Of a stretch of DNA of 64,000 nucleotides, positions 50,897 through 61,244 are shown piece after piece (position 1 is the stretch's first letter; each line of letters starts with the position of its first letter). The notes under the pieces were generated by a model. The model was not told the origin of the DNA and ran no database searches. It was given only the letters and a program-made list of their open reading frames with translations. This DNA comes from Paulinella micropora (taxonomy: Eukaryota; Cercozoa; Imbricatea; Euglyphida; Paulinellidae), in contig WBZZ01002911.1 of assembly GCA_019918135.1 (NCBI GenBank), forward strand, positions 1 through 64,000, read 5' to 3'. The position numbers were made by a program, and so were the translations under genes.

Positions 50897-53653
50897 ACAC
50901 GATTCTACCCACTACGGTCTGTCACGTGTCCCATGCATCGCACCCGGCCAGCCCACCTCGATCGGCGAAGCCGAGGCGACTTCAGCTCTTATCCACCATT
51001 CCGGCACCCGAGCAGGCTCTACCCTCTGGTTGGCAGTTGAAGGCACGCACGCGGCCTTGGAAACCCGTCTCAAGTCACTCTCTTGCCGGATTCTCCGCGG
51101 CGGCTCTACTCTACGTAGCTTGAACCCCGTGGGACTTGGCTACTGTCATTCCCACCGCTGAACGCTCCCCGATGTTTGCTCGCGATATGTTCGCTCTCCG
51201 CAAACCTTTCGCACTGCTCATTCCTCAGGACTTGGTCCACTGCGTCCCCGATGACACTATTCCACAGAAGATCGTCGAACAATGCCGCAAGATCCTGTTC
51301 CTCGACGATAACCTCGTCTGGCTCGTCCACGAACTTGGAATGAAGCAACACTACATCTATCCTCTCGTCGCCACATCGCACGCTCAGCGCGTCACGCGCC
51401 AACAGATCATCAACGCGCAACGACAAGATAGTCTCACGGCCCCTCTCTGTACTGAAGACATTGTTTCCGTCTTCGCCGGCTCCGCCGAACTGACCCTTCG
51501 ACAAGGCATCGCTGTCAACATTGACTCCGAACAGTCTACCGTTAAGGTTTACGTCCCAGAAGAGCTGTGCCGCCCCCTTATTAACTATGCCCACGTCATG
51601 CAGAATCACGCCAAAGCGCCGACGCTCGTCCCTTTGATTAGCAGCGCTACGTTTGGTTGCGCACAGACGGTACGGATATCATGCACCATGACGTCCTCGC
51701 CGCCCTCCGCGACTGCCACTTTTGCCAACTAGTCCACACCCGCCTGACCCTTAACCACGGCCGCTACTCATCGCTTACGTGGACACATCAAGGATAGGGC
51801 ATCGGCCTCGACCATGTTCACATCGGCATCCCCGGCGTCACCTCTCAGTACATACTGACCATCGTCGATCTCTTCTCGGGATTCCTCCAATTTATCCCGT
51901 GCATCTCCACGTCCGCGGAAGAAACAGTGGAGCTCATTCTCAACCGATGGGCCTACATCTTTGGTTTTCCGGAATCCATCTTCTCCGATTATCATAGTTC
52001 TTTCGTTGGCACGTTGGCCAAACGATTTTGCAGCGTAGCCGGCCTCGAATGGCTCACCACCGCGCCCTACTCGCATCATCAACTCGGCTACGTCGAATGC
52101 CGCCACAAGGCCATCCGCACGGCCATTCAGTTTCTCCCCAAGCCAGAAAAGACCAACTGGCGAAGCATCATCCCTTCTCTTTCCTTCGCTCAGAACACAT
52201 ACGTATCTACAGCGACCGGCACTACCGCCTTTGAAGGAATGCTCGCCCGCAAGCCCCGCTGCACGTTGGACTTCTTCGACTCGCCGGAGATTGTCAATGC
52301 CCGCGCCACCGCCTCCAGCGCTGCCCTCGACGCCTCACCGACACTGTTAATACAGTCGGCCGAACAGATCGGTATGCTGAACAGCGCCCGCACCGCCGTC
52401 ACAGCTTACGTCAGCGCGTACACCGCCGTTACCCGCGCCCGGTCCGTCGCTCAAAAGAACAAAGGCCGCCGCAAGGCTGTCAAGGAATGGAAAGTGGACG
52501 ACACAGTCTCCGTCTACCGCCCCAAGCCTTCCAAAAAGACATTCCAGCCTCTTCCGTTTTCAAGTTCGACGGCCCCTACACCATCGTTGAGCAGGTAAGC
52601 TCCAACTGCTTCAAGCTGCGTCATCTCAAGACCAACAAGGTATTGAAACGCATCGACCGCTCACACCTCGCTCCGTATACTGCACCCACTAACGGCCTCG
52701 CCCCGCTCAACACAGTCGCAGTAGACGATCACGACGACGACTCAGTCAACTACACCATCGGCGAAGTCGTTGCATTCATCGACCGCGATCAGGTTAAACT
52801 TGGCATCGTTTTGGATGAGGACCCAGAGAACGAGGAAAACGACCTCGTAGTTCATCAGCTCGGTACGACCTCAGACAAGAACCCTCTCTTCCGTTCCATC
52901 CACGAAGATACGAAGGGCCAAACCACTATCCAACGCTGGGGTAATCCCTTACCTACCTGGAAGCCCCTTCTCTTCGACACCACCAACGATCAGGCCTAGG
53001 TCGTCCATCGACACATCGAGTGGCGCACTCACAAGACCAACAAAGACAAAGGCCGACTCCCCGCCAGCGTTCTTAAAAGTCTCAAAGGCCCTCTCATCAC
53101 CGGCGAATCCTTCCCACTGCACATCTTCCAAAAAGGTAAGCAGGCAACATCGAAGGAGTAGCAACCTCAACTCTGGTCGTGGCGTAGCTTGTCTAGGGAC
53201 GATGGCGGGCCAAGTGGGAAAAGCGCTGGGCTGTGGCGGGTGAAGCCGGTACGATGGGTAAAACCCACTTGAGAGTGTCCCCGTAAGTCCTTGATCGCCT
53301 TTTATGCCTGCAGGTCAACGATCATCCTCATCGAACCTGAACACCTCAGTGACTATATCGGCATGGCATAATTGGTGCATTAAATTTCGTTTATCTCGGC
53401 TGTGCGATACATGGCCACCTAGCTTCCTACGGCTCGACGTCAGCTCCCGATATCAACGCATCGTTATGGGGGGGGAGCTATCAGACTGAGCATTTTAATG
53501 ACCGGCCAAAACCACTACCGTTGACATTTTACTGTTTTTGACTAACCATTTAAATTATCCTCTGCAAGAAGTTTCGACTTCACTAACTAGTTTTCGAGTT
53601 GTCCAGGAATGACTCAAAACGATTTAATCAAAGTTTTTACAGCACTTATCACT
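50897..53653 (+). mobile_element. Gypsy-type integrase segment, copy 1
   Basis: This is nearly identical to 61245-64000 (offset 10,348, then 10,347 after a 1-nt G-run indel near 53,470). Only about seven differences were noticed. The left boundary of identity is at 50,897 (ACACGATTCTACCC). The right boundary is not reached within the window. No RT is present in the segment. Confidence 0.9.
51136..52999 (+). pseudogene. Gypsy pre-integrase, integrase and C-terminal tail, copy 1
   Basis: A pre-integrase part (VKVYVPEELCRPLINYAHVM, about 51,545) is followed, after a frame change near 51,650, by a zinc-type CHFC. An in-frame TAG near 51,798 interrupts the core. The DDE core follows: HVHIGIPG with ILTIVDLFSGFLQF (about 51,815-51,890), FSDYHSSFVGTLAKRF (about 51,980), and LGYVECRHKAIRTA with its Glu (about 52,085). 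The tail (FDGPYTIVEQVSSNCFKLRH) is the usual post-core domain. The same frameshift and stop occur in copy 2. It has no ATG of its own. Confidence 0.85.
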
Positions 53654-53788
53654 TTTTCCTACTCCACTGTTTTTTCCCCTGATTTCCCGAAAAATCGCAA
53701 AATACTGTAAATTTGTGGGACATGCAGTCAAGAGAAGCGAAAAATCATTGTTGTCGTGAAGAGAAACACAATCTAGGTTTTTACATCA
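53654..53788. other. Short AT-rich link between Gypsy copy 1 and the DNA transposon
   Basis: No feature is recognised. It may be the continuation of the Gypsy-associated repeat. Confidence 0.4.
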
Positions 53789-54592
53789 GACAGGATAAAC
53801 AACAAGATTCCGTACAAGAAAAAAAGCTAATATATAAAAAAATAATGAATATGCTACCAAATTGAAGATTTTAATGTATTTTAACTATTTTAAACAAAAA
53901 ATTTAAAAAAAATTTGAATTTATAGCCGTTACAGTTGTTTTTCGACCGTTTGTAATTTATTTGCTAGATAGTTGTTTTGAGTTGCCTGAGCTTGGTTTTT
54001 CTTTGTTTTTATGTTGTTTTACATCAAAATCAATGTAATTATATTTAATTTATTAAATTCTAATGATATTTTTTCAAATTCAAATTCAAATTTAAATTTG
54101 ACTAGAAATTTTCAGGTTTGCTACTGGTGGCAGCAACTCACTTATAGTCGTTATACATACTCATCGACTACTTGAACTATGCTTGAAATTATATTAATAC
54201 TAGTTTGTTCAGCATATTTACAATGTTTTTGAAGCATAAAACCGGTGCGGAAGCTTAGACTTCAAGTTGAGTGACAGTGTTTTACACTAGTCACTGTGAC
54301 ACTCAGACTACTTGCCACTCACTTGTATTCGTTATACATACTCACTGCCAACTTGAACTATGCATGAAATTACATTAATACTAGTTTGTTTAGCATATTT
54401 ACAATGTTTTTGAAGCATAAAACCGGTGCGGAAGCTTAGACTTCAGAGTCAGTGACCGTGTTGTACACTAGTCACTGTGACACGCAGACTATTTGCCACT
54501 CACTTGTAATAGTTATACATACTCACTGACTACTTAAACTATGCATGGAATTATATTAATACTAGTTTGTTTAGCATATTTATAATATTTTT
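53789..54592 (+). repeat. Left terminal inverted repeat
   Basis: It pairs with 60398-61199. Its inner part contains 181-bp tandem sub-repeats starting at CATACTCA motifs (54156, 54337 and 54518). Confidence 0.93.
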
Positions 54593-54707
54593 GTATTAAA
54601 ATTTCATTCCGGAATAAAAGTGTAATCATATTAATGTTAGTGACATTTTACTCAGAAAAAACCAAAATATTTGTCAGACTAAGTTTTAAGTTTAATATTT
54701 GCGTCGA

Positions 54708-54883
54708 TGTTTAGAGCAATGAGGGCTCTTAGTTTTACTGTAGTCTGATTCGCAATCATACTCGCTATCAGATGATTTTTGATGTGAATGGTTATTTGCA
54801 TTTATGTTCAGAGCAATGAGGGCTCTTTGTTTTAGTGTAGTCTGACTCACAATCAGACTCGCTACCAGATGATTTGTGATGTG
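54708..54883. repeat. Tandem duplication, about 81-bp unit with 95-bp spacing
   Basis: TGTTTAGAGCAATGAGGGCTC (54708) recurs as TGTTCAGAGCAATGAGGGCTC (54803). It duplicates the Ser/Asp-rich C-terminus of the minus-strand gene. Confidence 0.9.
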
Positions 54884-56895
54884 AACGATGGGAGTGCTTG
54901 GCGCGTTTATGTGCACGGCGCGGTTCAGGGGAATCTGATGCTTCAGAACGATAACGAGGCAAGCCTTTACTCGAAGCTGAAACAAACAACAAGATCAAAA
55001 ATCAGATTGAAAATAACAGAAGTTGCGAAATTACCGCGCGTCTCTTTCAAAATATCCCTCTGCGCGGTGACGCTTACGAGCTGCACCTTTGCTACTTTTC
55101 TAGATACTTTGCCGCATTGGACTCAGCTTTCTGAAGAGCAGTGGTAAGCTGTTTTACATTTGCCTCGGCTTCGCGAAGCTTGTTCTCCACAGTTTCCAGG
55201 TCGGCGTCATTTGACGCGTTCTCAACGTATTCAGCTAACTGCTTCTTGTAATCAGTGATTTCCTGAACAAGCATAATGATTTTCATAGAAGTGGAAAACA
55301 CACAAAGGCGTAAACCTTTCGCAAGTCAGCGTTGACCTGTTTGTTGCGTGCGTTACACTAAAAAAAAAAATAAAAAAAAAAGTGATAAAACGCAAGAAGA
55401 GAAAAAATAGCTAATACCGTTCTGGATTTGTCCAAGTCGTTGGTGAGCTTCTGGATGTTGGTGGACAGTTTCTCTTGCACAACCAATTCTTTTTTTCGTG
55501 CAGCCAAGTCGTTGGTGAGCTTCTGGATGCAGGCTGATATTTTTTCTTGTGCAGCGTTCATTTTGCTCACTTTTTTTTGTTCTTCAGCCAAATCTTGTTT
55601 GCATTGTTTCAGCTCACTTTGCGAGGCCAGTTTGGCCCTCCGCTCGTCATCGACTAATTTAATCGTATCGTCGAAAAATTTTTTAGCTTCTTTATCACTA
55701 TCGCAAAGGCTTTTGATGGTTGAATGAGCTGCCTCAAGTTTGGCTTTCAAAGCCAGGACCTCGGCTTTTGCTTCCATAGCGTCCTGCAAGTACTGCTTAC
55801 TAGAGTTAGCATGAGCATCAGACCGAACAGATTCGTCATCATCCGAAATCAACCCGTTAGTGCTCTTATTCTTCCTGACAAGATGCTGGTCACTGAGTTG
55901 AAAAAGCTTTGCCACACTCTTTACCACTTCCTCGGTCAGCGGCTTGGATTTTTCTGTAAAAAAAGACAGCGCTTTCTCATCTCGATTCAATACATCTTGA
56001 AACGCGCGAGGAACAGGAGCATGGATCAAATCTGCTGTGGAACGGAGGACTTTTACAACGTTGCTTGAGTTTCGGTAGACAAATACAAAACGATAATAAT
56101 TACGGTCAATCTTATCTTCGTCCGCTGCTTTAACGAACCTCTTGAGTGCTTTCCACAGACGACCAAGAGCTACGGTAGTATTATCATCTTCGATCATCGC
56201 ATTTACAGATAGGCCTTGGCAGTTGCGCGTAAAAAGTAAAGCCACTCACCAGCCTTTATTTCGACACCGTTTACCGACACAGAAGGTAAAGACATGATTC
56301 TGTTCCCATCAAGGGTACCTGCAACAAGCTCTGCCCCTTCCTCTGAAAAGATCCACTTACGGTTCCCTTCGCCACCCTTGTTACCAGGACGAAACAAACT
56401 AGTGTCTTCGGGATGCACGAACTCGACCTTGGCATCAACAGACATGAACATGGCAAACAGCAAAAAACAGGGAGGGAAACAAGACCTTGACAGTTGTGGA
56501 GGAGCCAGAGGCACTGCCGCAAGACAGCTCAATCAAGGCTGGATCCAAGCCTAGCAACTTAGCGACCTCCTCCTTCCTCGATCTGCCCTTTTCAACAACC
56601 ACTTTTAAGTCGCAGGGAAAGTTACAGTTCTGTAACAACAAAACTTATCGTTAGCAGTAATAGCTGCTGATTTTTGAGACTCGTCACGGGCAGCGAAAGT
56701 AGCGTTGATTGCGTGGCTACTCTGATCTACACTGCGATAGCTCTCCTCCAGTACTAAGTCTTGCAAAGCTGGTGCGACATGAGCTGGTTGAGCAGCTACC
56801 ACAACAAAAGAACAATACTTGTAGGGCAAAAACAAACAACCCAAGATGTGCAGTGGAACCTTGGGTTGCTGCTGGTAGTAGTCCAGTGCTTGCAT
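54792..56895 (-). CDS. Transposon-borne multi-exon coiled-coil protein
   Basis: Exons inferred on the minus strand: 56629-56486 (after acceptor TTTGTTGTTACAG), 56427-56250 (donor GTGAGT), 56214-55418, about 55,358-55,313, and 55,274 downward. The joins 56486/56427 and 56250/56214 keep one frame. The protein has a globular N-terminal half (EVAKLLGLDPALIELSCGSA; EGNRKWIFSEEGAELVAG; GRLWKALKRFVKAADEDK), a long coiled coil (AKAEVLALKAKLEAAHSTIK; KIDLAE-like heptads; LRKEVE-like), and a basic/Ser-rich tail (SEASDSPEPRRAHKRAKHSH). The first exon, possibly ATG 56895, and the 3' end are uncertain. One inferred intron is only 35 nt. It is likely an accessory protein of the transposon. Family not recognised. 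Confidence 0.55.
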
Positions 56896-57304
56896 CTTGT
56901 GCAGTGTCGCCCATAGTGGACTTCAAGCAGCTTACTCTCAACTTGACTCTCGAGTTTTTCTAAGTCTCAAACGCAACACAACCCGCCGCGCCAAAAAAAA
57001 AGGTTGCGTCGAAGTTTTGTCAACCGACTTTTTGTTCCAACCAACACCCGCAATGTCACCCTTATTTTGTGGTGTTTTTCCAAAACTCTCGTCCGGTCCG
57101 GTTTTTCCCTTTTTTTTTGGCGGTTGATGCAAAAATAACCAAAACTGACAACATGTCCACTTTGCAGAGTCTTGTTGCTGTGTTGTTGTATCTTTTGTAC
57201 TTGCTGTGCATGTCTATTTACACACATTCTTGAGGTGTTTTCACTTTCTCTTCCGTTTGTGTTGTTTGTGGGCTTTTGTGGATGCTTATTGCCTTCAGGC
57301 CGAC

Positions 57305-60300
57305 ATGCTGGGAAACAAAAAGCGGCCTTGGCGGGAGGTGCATCAAGATCAAGCAAGATATGAGGCCAAGGTATGCTGTGCTTGCTTCTTTGCGTGCTGA
57401 CAACTTTTTTGACATGATTGCAGCACTTATTTCTTGTGTGTTTGTTGTCATGCAGGCAAGATTGGTGCTCGGTCTGTCAGAACAAAAACCTACCTCGGAC
57501 ACTTTTTGCTCCTCTTCCTCCTCTCTTGTCTCCTCTTCCTCTTCCTCTGTTTCCCAGCCTGCTCAGATGCACAGCAATAGGAATACATGTTTGGTTGTTT
57601 CAGATACCTCGGTACTAGATGAGGTAGATGGTCTCAGTGTAGTTTTGGAAGAAAAAAAAAAGTCTGATATTCGTCCACCCTCTAATCCATCCGTGAGGCT
57701 CTCAGCTCTTGATTCTGTTTTGCAGTCCTTGGGGGCACAGGCACAAAAGCTTTTTAAGCACTCCTGCGAAGAAGCACCTTTGATGGAGCTGGCAAAGTGG
57801 GGCTTGGCAGTTGTAGCTAGAATAGTTGAGGATACACAGTCTTTACCTTCTGTCGCCCCTCACACCGTCCCCCCTCATGTTTGCTCTTTACTTGGCGAGG
57901 TGCAGGAATGTTTTGTTCTCTCTAATATATCTTGTGCTTGGCTTGGTGTACCAAACGTAAGTGCCTTGCGTCCCTTTATTGGTTTTTCGTTTGCTAATAC
58001 ACGTGTTGATTATGATCCTGTCTCGTGAAGAACTTGGAATGGATACATACGGAGTTGATTTTTATTTATCTAAGTTCCATCCATCCCACGATCGTCACAT
58101 ACGGAGTGGTAGACAGTTTGTTGAGTATATAACGGAGAGTAAAGTATAAGACGAGTACGCCAGCTTCCCCGTCTATTGGAAGCAGGTTCTACCGGTCTTC
58201 TCTCTCTCTCTCTCATTCTCTCTTTCTTTCTTTCTTTCTTTCTTTCTTTTTTCCTTTTTGCTTTCCTTCATTCCTTCTTCCCTTCCTGCTTTCCTTTTTA
58301 TTTTTTCTTTTCTTTCTTTAATTTCTTTCTTCAATTTCTTTCTTTCTTTGTGCAACTTTTCTTTTTTGGTTATCTGCACATGCGTTTCTTTGTTTTGCTT
58401 GAACAGGCGATTTCGGCTGCAATCAAGAAGGGGGAGCCATACATGCACCAGCCAAAGCACAAGTTGCGACGAACCCAGCCCCAGCTAGCGGTTGCTTGGG
58501 AGGCGGGGGAGGCGGGGCTCTGGAAGTGTGAGCGTTGTGTCCCACCAACGTACCATGCAGAATCCGCAAGCAGCAGGGCTCACAAGTGTTTTTCTTCGGG
58601 CATCGCATTTACAGGCAAAGAGAGGCCCAATGCCCGAGTGCAGAGTTTTGAAATCAGCGCCGCCATTGACGACCAGCCCAACCGCCTGATCAGAAATTTG
58701 CAATTACTCCAAAAGGATGTCGAAGCGCGTGCAGGTTTATTTGAGTTCCAGTTGATGTGGGGGTCATTTTTGCGCAGAAGGGCTCCATTCAGTCGGGATG
58801 CGGATTGTGGTTATGTCCCCCCCTTGTCAAGGTTGATGGACAATGGGTGCAGCTGTATGTTCCGAGATGCTTGCACGGAGTTCGGTAACACCCCCCCCCC
58901 CCCCCCCGCCTCGTCCCAAGGTTGCAGACACCGTGGTTCTCCAACCAATTTTTTGCTACAATGTCACGTCTTGTTTTTTTTTGTTTTTTTTTTGGAGGTG
59001 GCTTTTAAAAGTTTTTGCCTGTACTTTCAAAAGCATGACGTGACATTGCAGCCTGTTTTTCGCACAAGTCGAAAACAATTTTGCAATTTAGGACCCCTGT
59101 TTGCTCTCTCGGTCAGCGCCAGATGCCTTTGGCCGACATACGTACTTTCTGGACCAGACAATTTGGACAATTTTTGATTCACCCCTGGAAGGATTTGAAG
59201 CAAGCCGTGGTCCCTCCTTCTCGCCCGATTTGGACACGTTTGCACCGTCAGTTCCACGTGGAGTTTCGACACAGTAAAGTCTGGGGTAAATGCCACTATT
59301 GTCGAGAATTTGCACAGAAATCGAACAGGCTCGTTGAATTACAAACAAGTGAGGGTAAGAGAGAGCTCACTTCAGAAGAAGAAAAAGAGAAAAAAAATTG
59401 AAAGAGAAATAAAAAAAACCGAACACCATTTCAACGCTAAGGAAGACACGAAAGTTTTTGACGAACATTTACAGTTAGTTCAGGACGACCTTTCATATGT
59501 GTTGATGATTTTTGATTTTTCGCGAATGAGCGTGGGGGGTGGTAAGACTGCAGACGTTAACGATTGCATCGCAGTACTTTTAATGGGGGATGGGTTGGGT
59601 GGGATCAAGAGAAAGTACATTGACACCCTCCCCCTTCCTGACGACCCAGGACCCAATAACGATTTCTTTTTTTACCGGCATTGGCAAAACTGTATGCTGC
59701 AAAAGGTAATTCATGCACTGCCGGGCAAAAACAAAGTCATTCAATGGTCGGACGGTGGCAGAAAACATTTCAAGCAAAGGTTTGCACTTGCAGAGGCCAG
59801 CCTTACAAGAATTAAACATCCATGGCTGCAACATTTTTCCTGGCATTTTTGGCTATCTAATCATGGCAAAAGCCTATGCGATTCACACGCAGGAAAAATT
59901 GCACAAATGGTGGCATACATGGCCTTTCACAACGACTGGATTTGGGAAACCTCACGTGACCTTGCTTGGCTCATCAGAAACAAACTTTCTGATTCTGAGC
60001 CTATGTTTTTTGAAGACAATATCAACCGAAATGATAAATACCGTCACCCGGTGAACGGTATTGATGATCTCGGTTGGTTTCATCATTTCGAGGCTACCAC
60101 AACACCTGGTCTCCTGAAAATCAAACAACTTTCAAATTCAAACGAAATTGCTTTTCGTTTCACTACAGAGACAAAAGCAAAGACTGTTTTGAATACTCTT
60201 GCTGGTGATAAAGGGTTCTGGTGGCCCCAAGAGCTTGGTCTTCCTCCAGTTGCTCCTCGGCCGCTGCCGCGTCATCGTATAGCTCGAAGAGGCAGACAGC

Positions 60301-60329
60301 AACAGGCACGTAGAAATATTCGTCGTTAG
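57305..60329 (+). CDS. DDE-like transposase, five inferred exons
   Basis: Exons 57305-57370, 57456-57956, 58407-58884, 59052-59354 and about 59446-60329 total 2,232 nt, an exact 744 codons. Donors are GTATGC, GTAAGT, GTAACA and GTAAGA. The first three acceptors end in CAG and are good; the last is weak. Exon 3 carries a zinc-type motif (WKCERCVPPTYHAES). Exon 4 has another (WGKCHYCREFAQKS). The last exon has the catalytic-type series VLMIFDFSRM (first Asp), IQWSDGGRKHFKQRF (about 59,740, second Asp) and FWLSNHGKSLCDSHAGKIA (about 59,855). It ends in a basic tail (RHRIARRGRQQQARRNIRR). SDG..HFK plus HGK..CD patterns occur in eukaryotic DDE transposase-like proteins, but I cannot assign the superfamily. 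Confidence 0.65.
58199..58358. repeat. Pyrimidine-rich CT/CTTT tract in an intron
   Basis: Dense TCTC and TTTC repeats lie inside the inferred 450-nt intron 57957-58406 and upstream of its acceptor TTTGCTTGAACAG. Confidence 0.9.
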
Positions 60330-60397
60330 TCAAGTTTTTAAAAACTTCATAGCTCACTCACTCTGAAGTCTAAGCTTCCGCACCGGTTTTATGCTTG

Positions 60398-61199
60398 AAA
60401 AACATTATAAATATGCTAAACAAACTAGTATTAATATAATTCCATGCATAGTTTAAGTAGTCAGTGAGTATGTATAACTATTACAAGTGAGTGGCAAATA
60501 GTCTGCGTGTCACAGTGACTAGTGTACAACACGGTCACTGACTCTGAAGTCTAAGCTTCCGCACCGGTTTTATGCTTCAAAAACATTGTAAATATGCTAA
60601 ACAAACTAGTATTAATGTAATTTCATGCATAGTTCAAGTTGGCAGTGAGTATGTATAACGAATACAAGTGAGTGGCAAGTAGTCTGAGTGTCACAGTGAC
60701 TAGTGTAAAACACTGTCACTCAACTTGAAGTCTAAGCTTCCGCACCGGTTTTATGCTTCGAAAACATTGTAAATATGCTGAACAAACTAGTATTAATATA
60801 ATTTCAAGCATAGTTCAAGTAGTAGATGAGTATGTATAACGACTATAAGTGAGTGGCTGCCACCAGTAGCAAACTTGAAAATTTCTAGTCAAATTTAAAT
60901 TTGAATTTGAATTTGAAATAATATCATTAGAATTTAATAAATTAAATATAATTACATTGATTTTGATGTAAAACAACATAAAAACAAAGAAAAACCAAGC
61001 TCAGGCAACTCAAAACAACTATCTAGCAAATAAATTACAAACGGTCGAAAAACAACTGTAACGGCTATAAATTCAAATTTTTTTTAATGTTTTGTTTAAA
61101 ATAGTTAAAATACATTAAAATCTTCAATTTGGTAATATATTCATTATTTTTTATATATTAGTTTTTTTTCTTGTACGGAATCTTGTTGTTTATCCTGTC
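60398..61199 (-). repeat. Right terminal inverted repeat
   Basis: Inverted copy of 53789-54592 with the same 181-bp sub-repeats. An extra partial sub-repeat lies just inside at 60,358-60,397. Confidence 0.93.
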
Positions 61200-61244
61200 C
61201 AATGACTTAGATAGACTTTCCCAAATGAAAATCTCGTACTTTCG
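61200..61244. other. Junction between the DNA transposon and Gypsy copy 2
   Basis: 45 bp with no match to the sequence left of the transposon. Confidence 0.5.

Larger units (their letters stand above)
53789..61199. mobile_element. 7.4-kb DNA transposon with about 800-bp terminal inverted repeats
   Basis: The ends GACAGGATAAACAACAAG (53789) and CTTGTTGTTTATCCTGTC (to 61199) are inverted. The inverted identity continues for about 800 bp, with a few changes, to 54,592 and 60,398. Inside are two divergent multi-exon genes: one coiled-coil protein (minus) and one DDE-like transposase (plus). No convincing target-site duplication is visible next to the ends. Confidence 0.88.

Noticed and set aside
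53770..61215. 9-bp Mutator-type target-site duplication at the DNA transposon
   Set aside because: The flanks TTTACATCA and CAATGACTT do not match, so superfamily assignment on this basis is unsupported.
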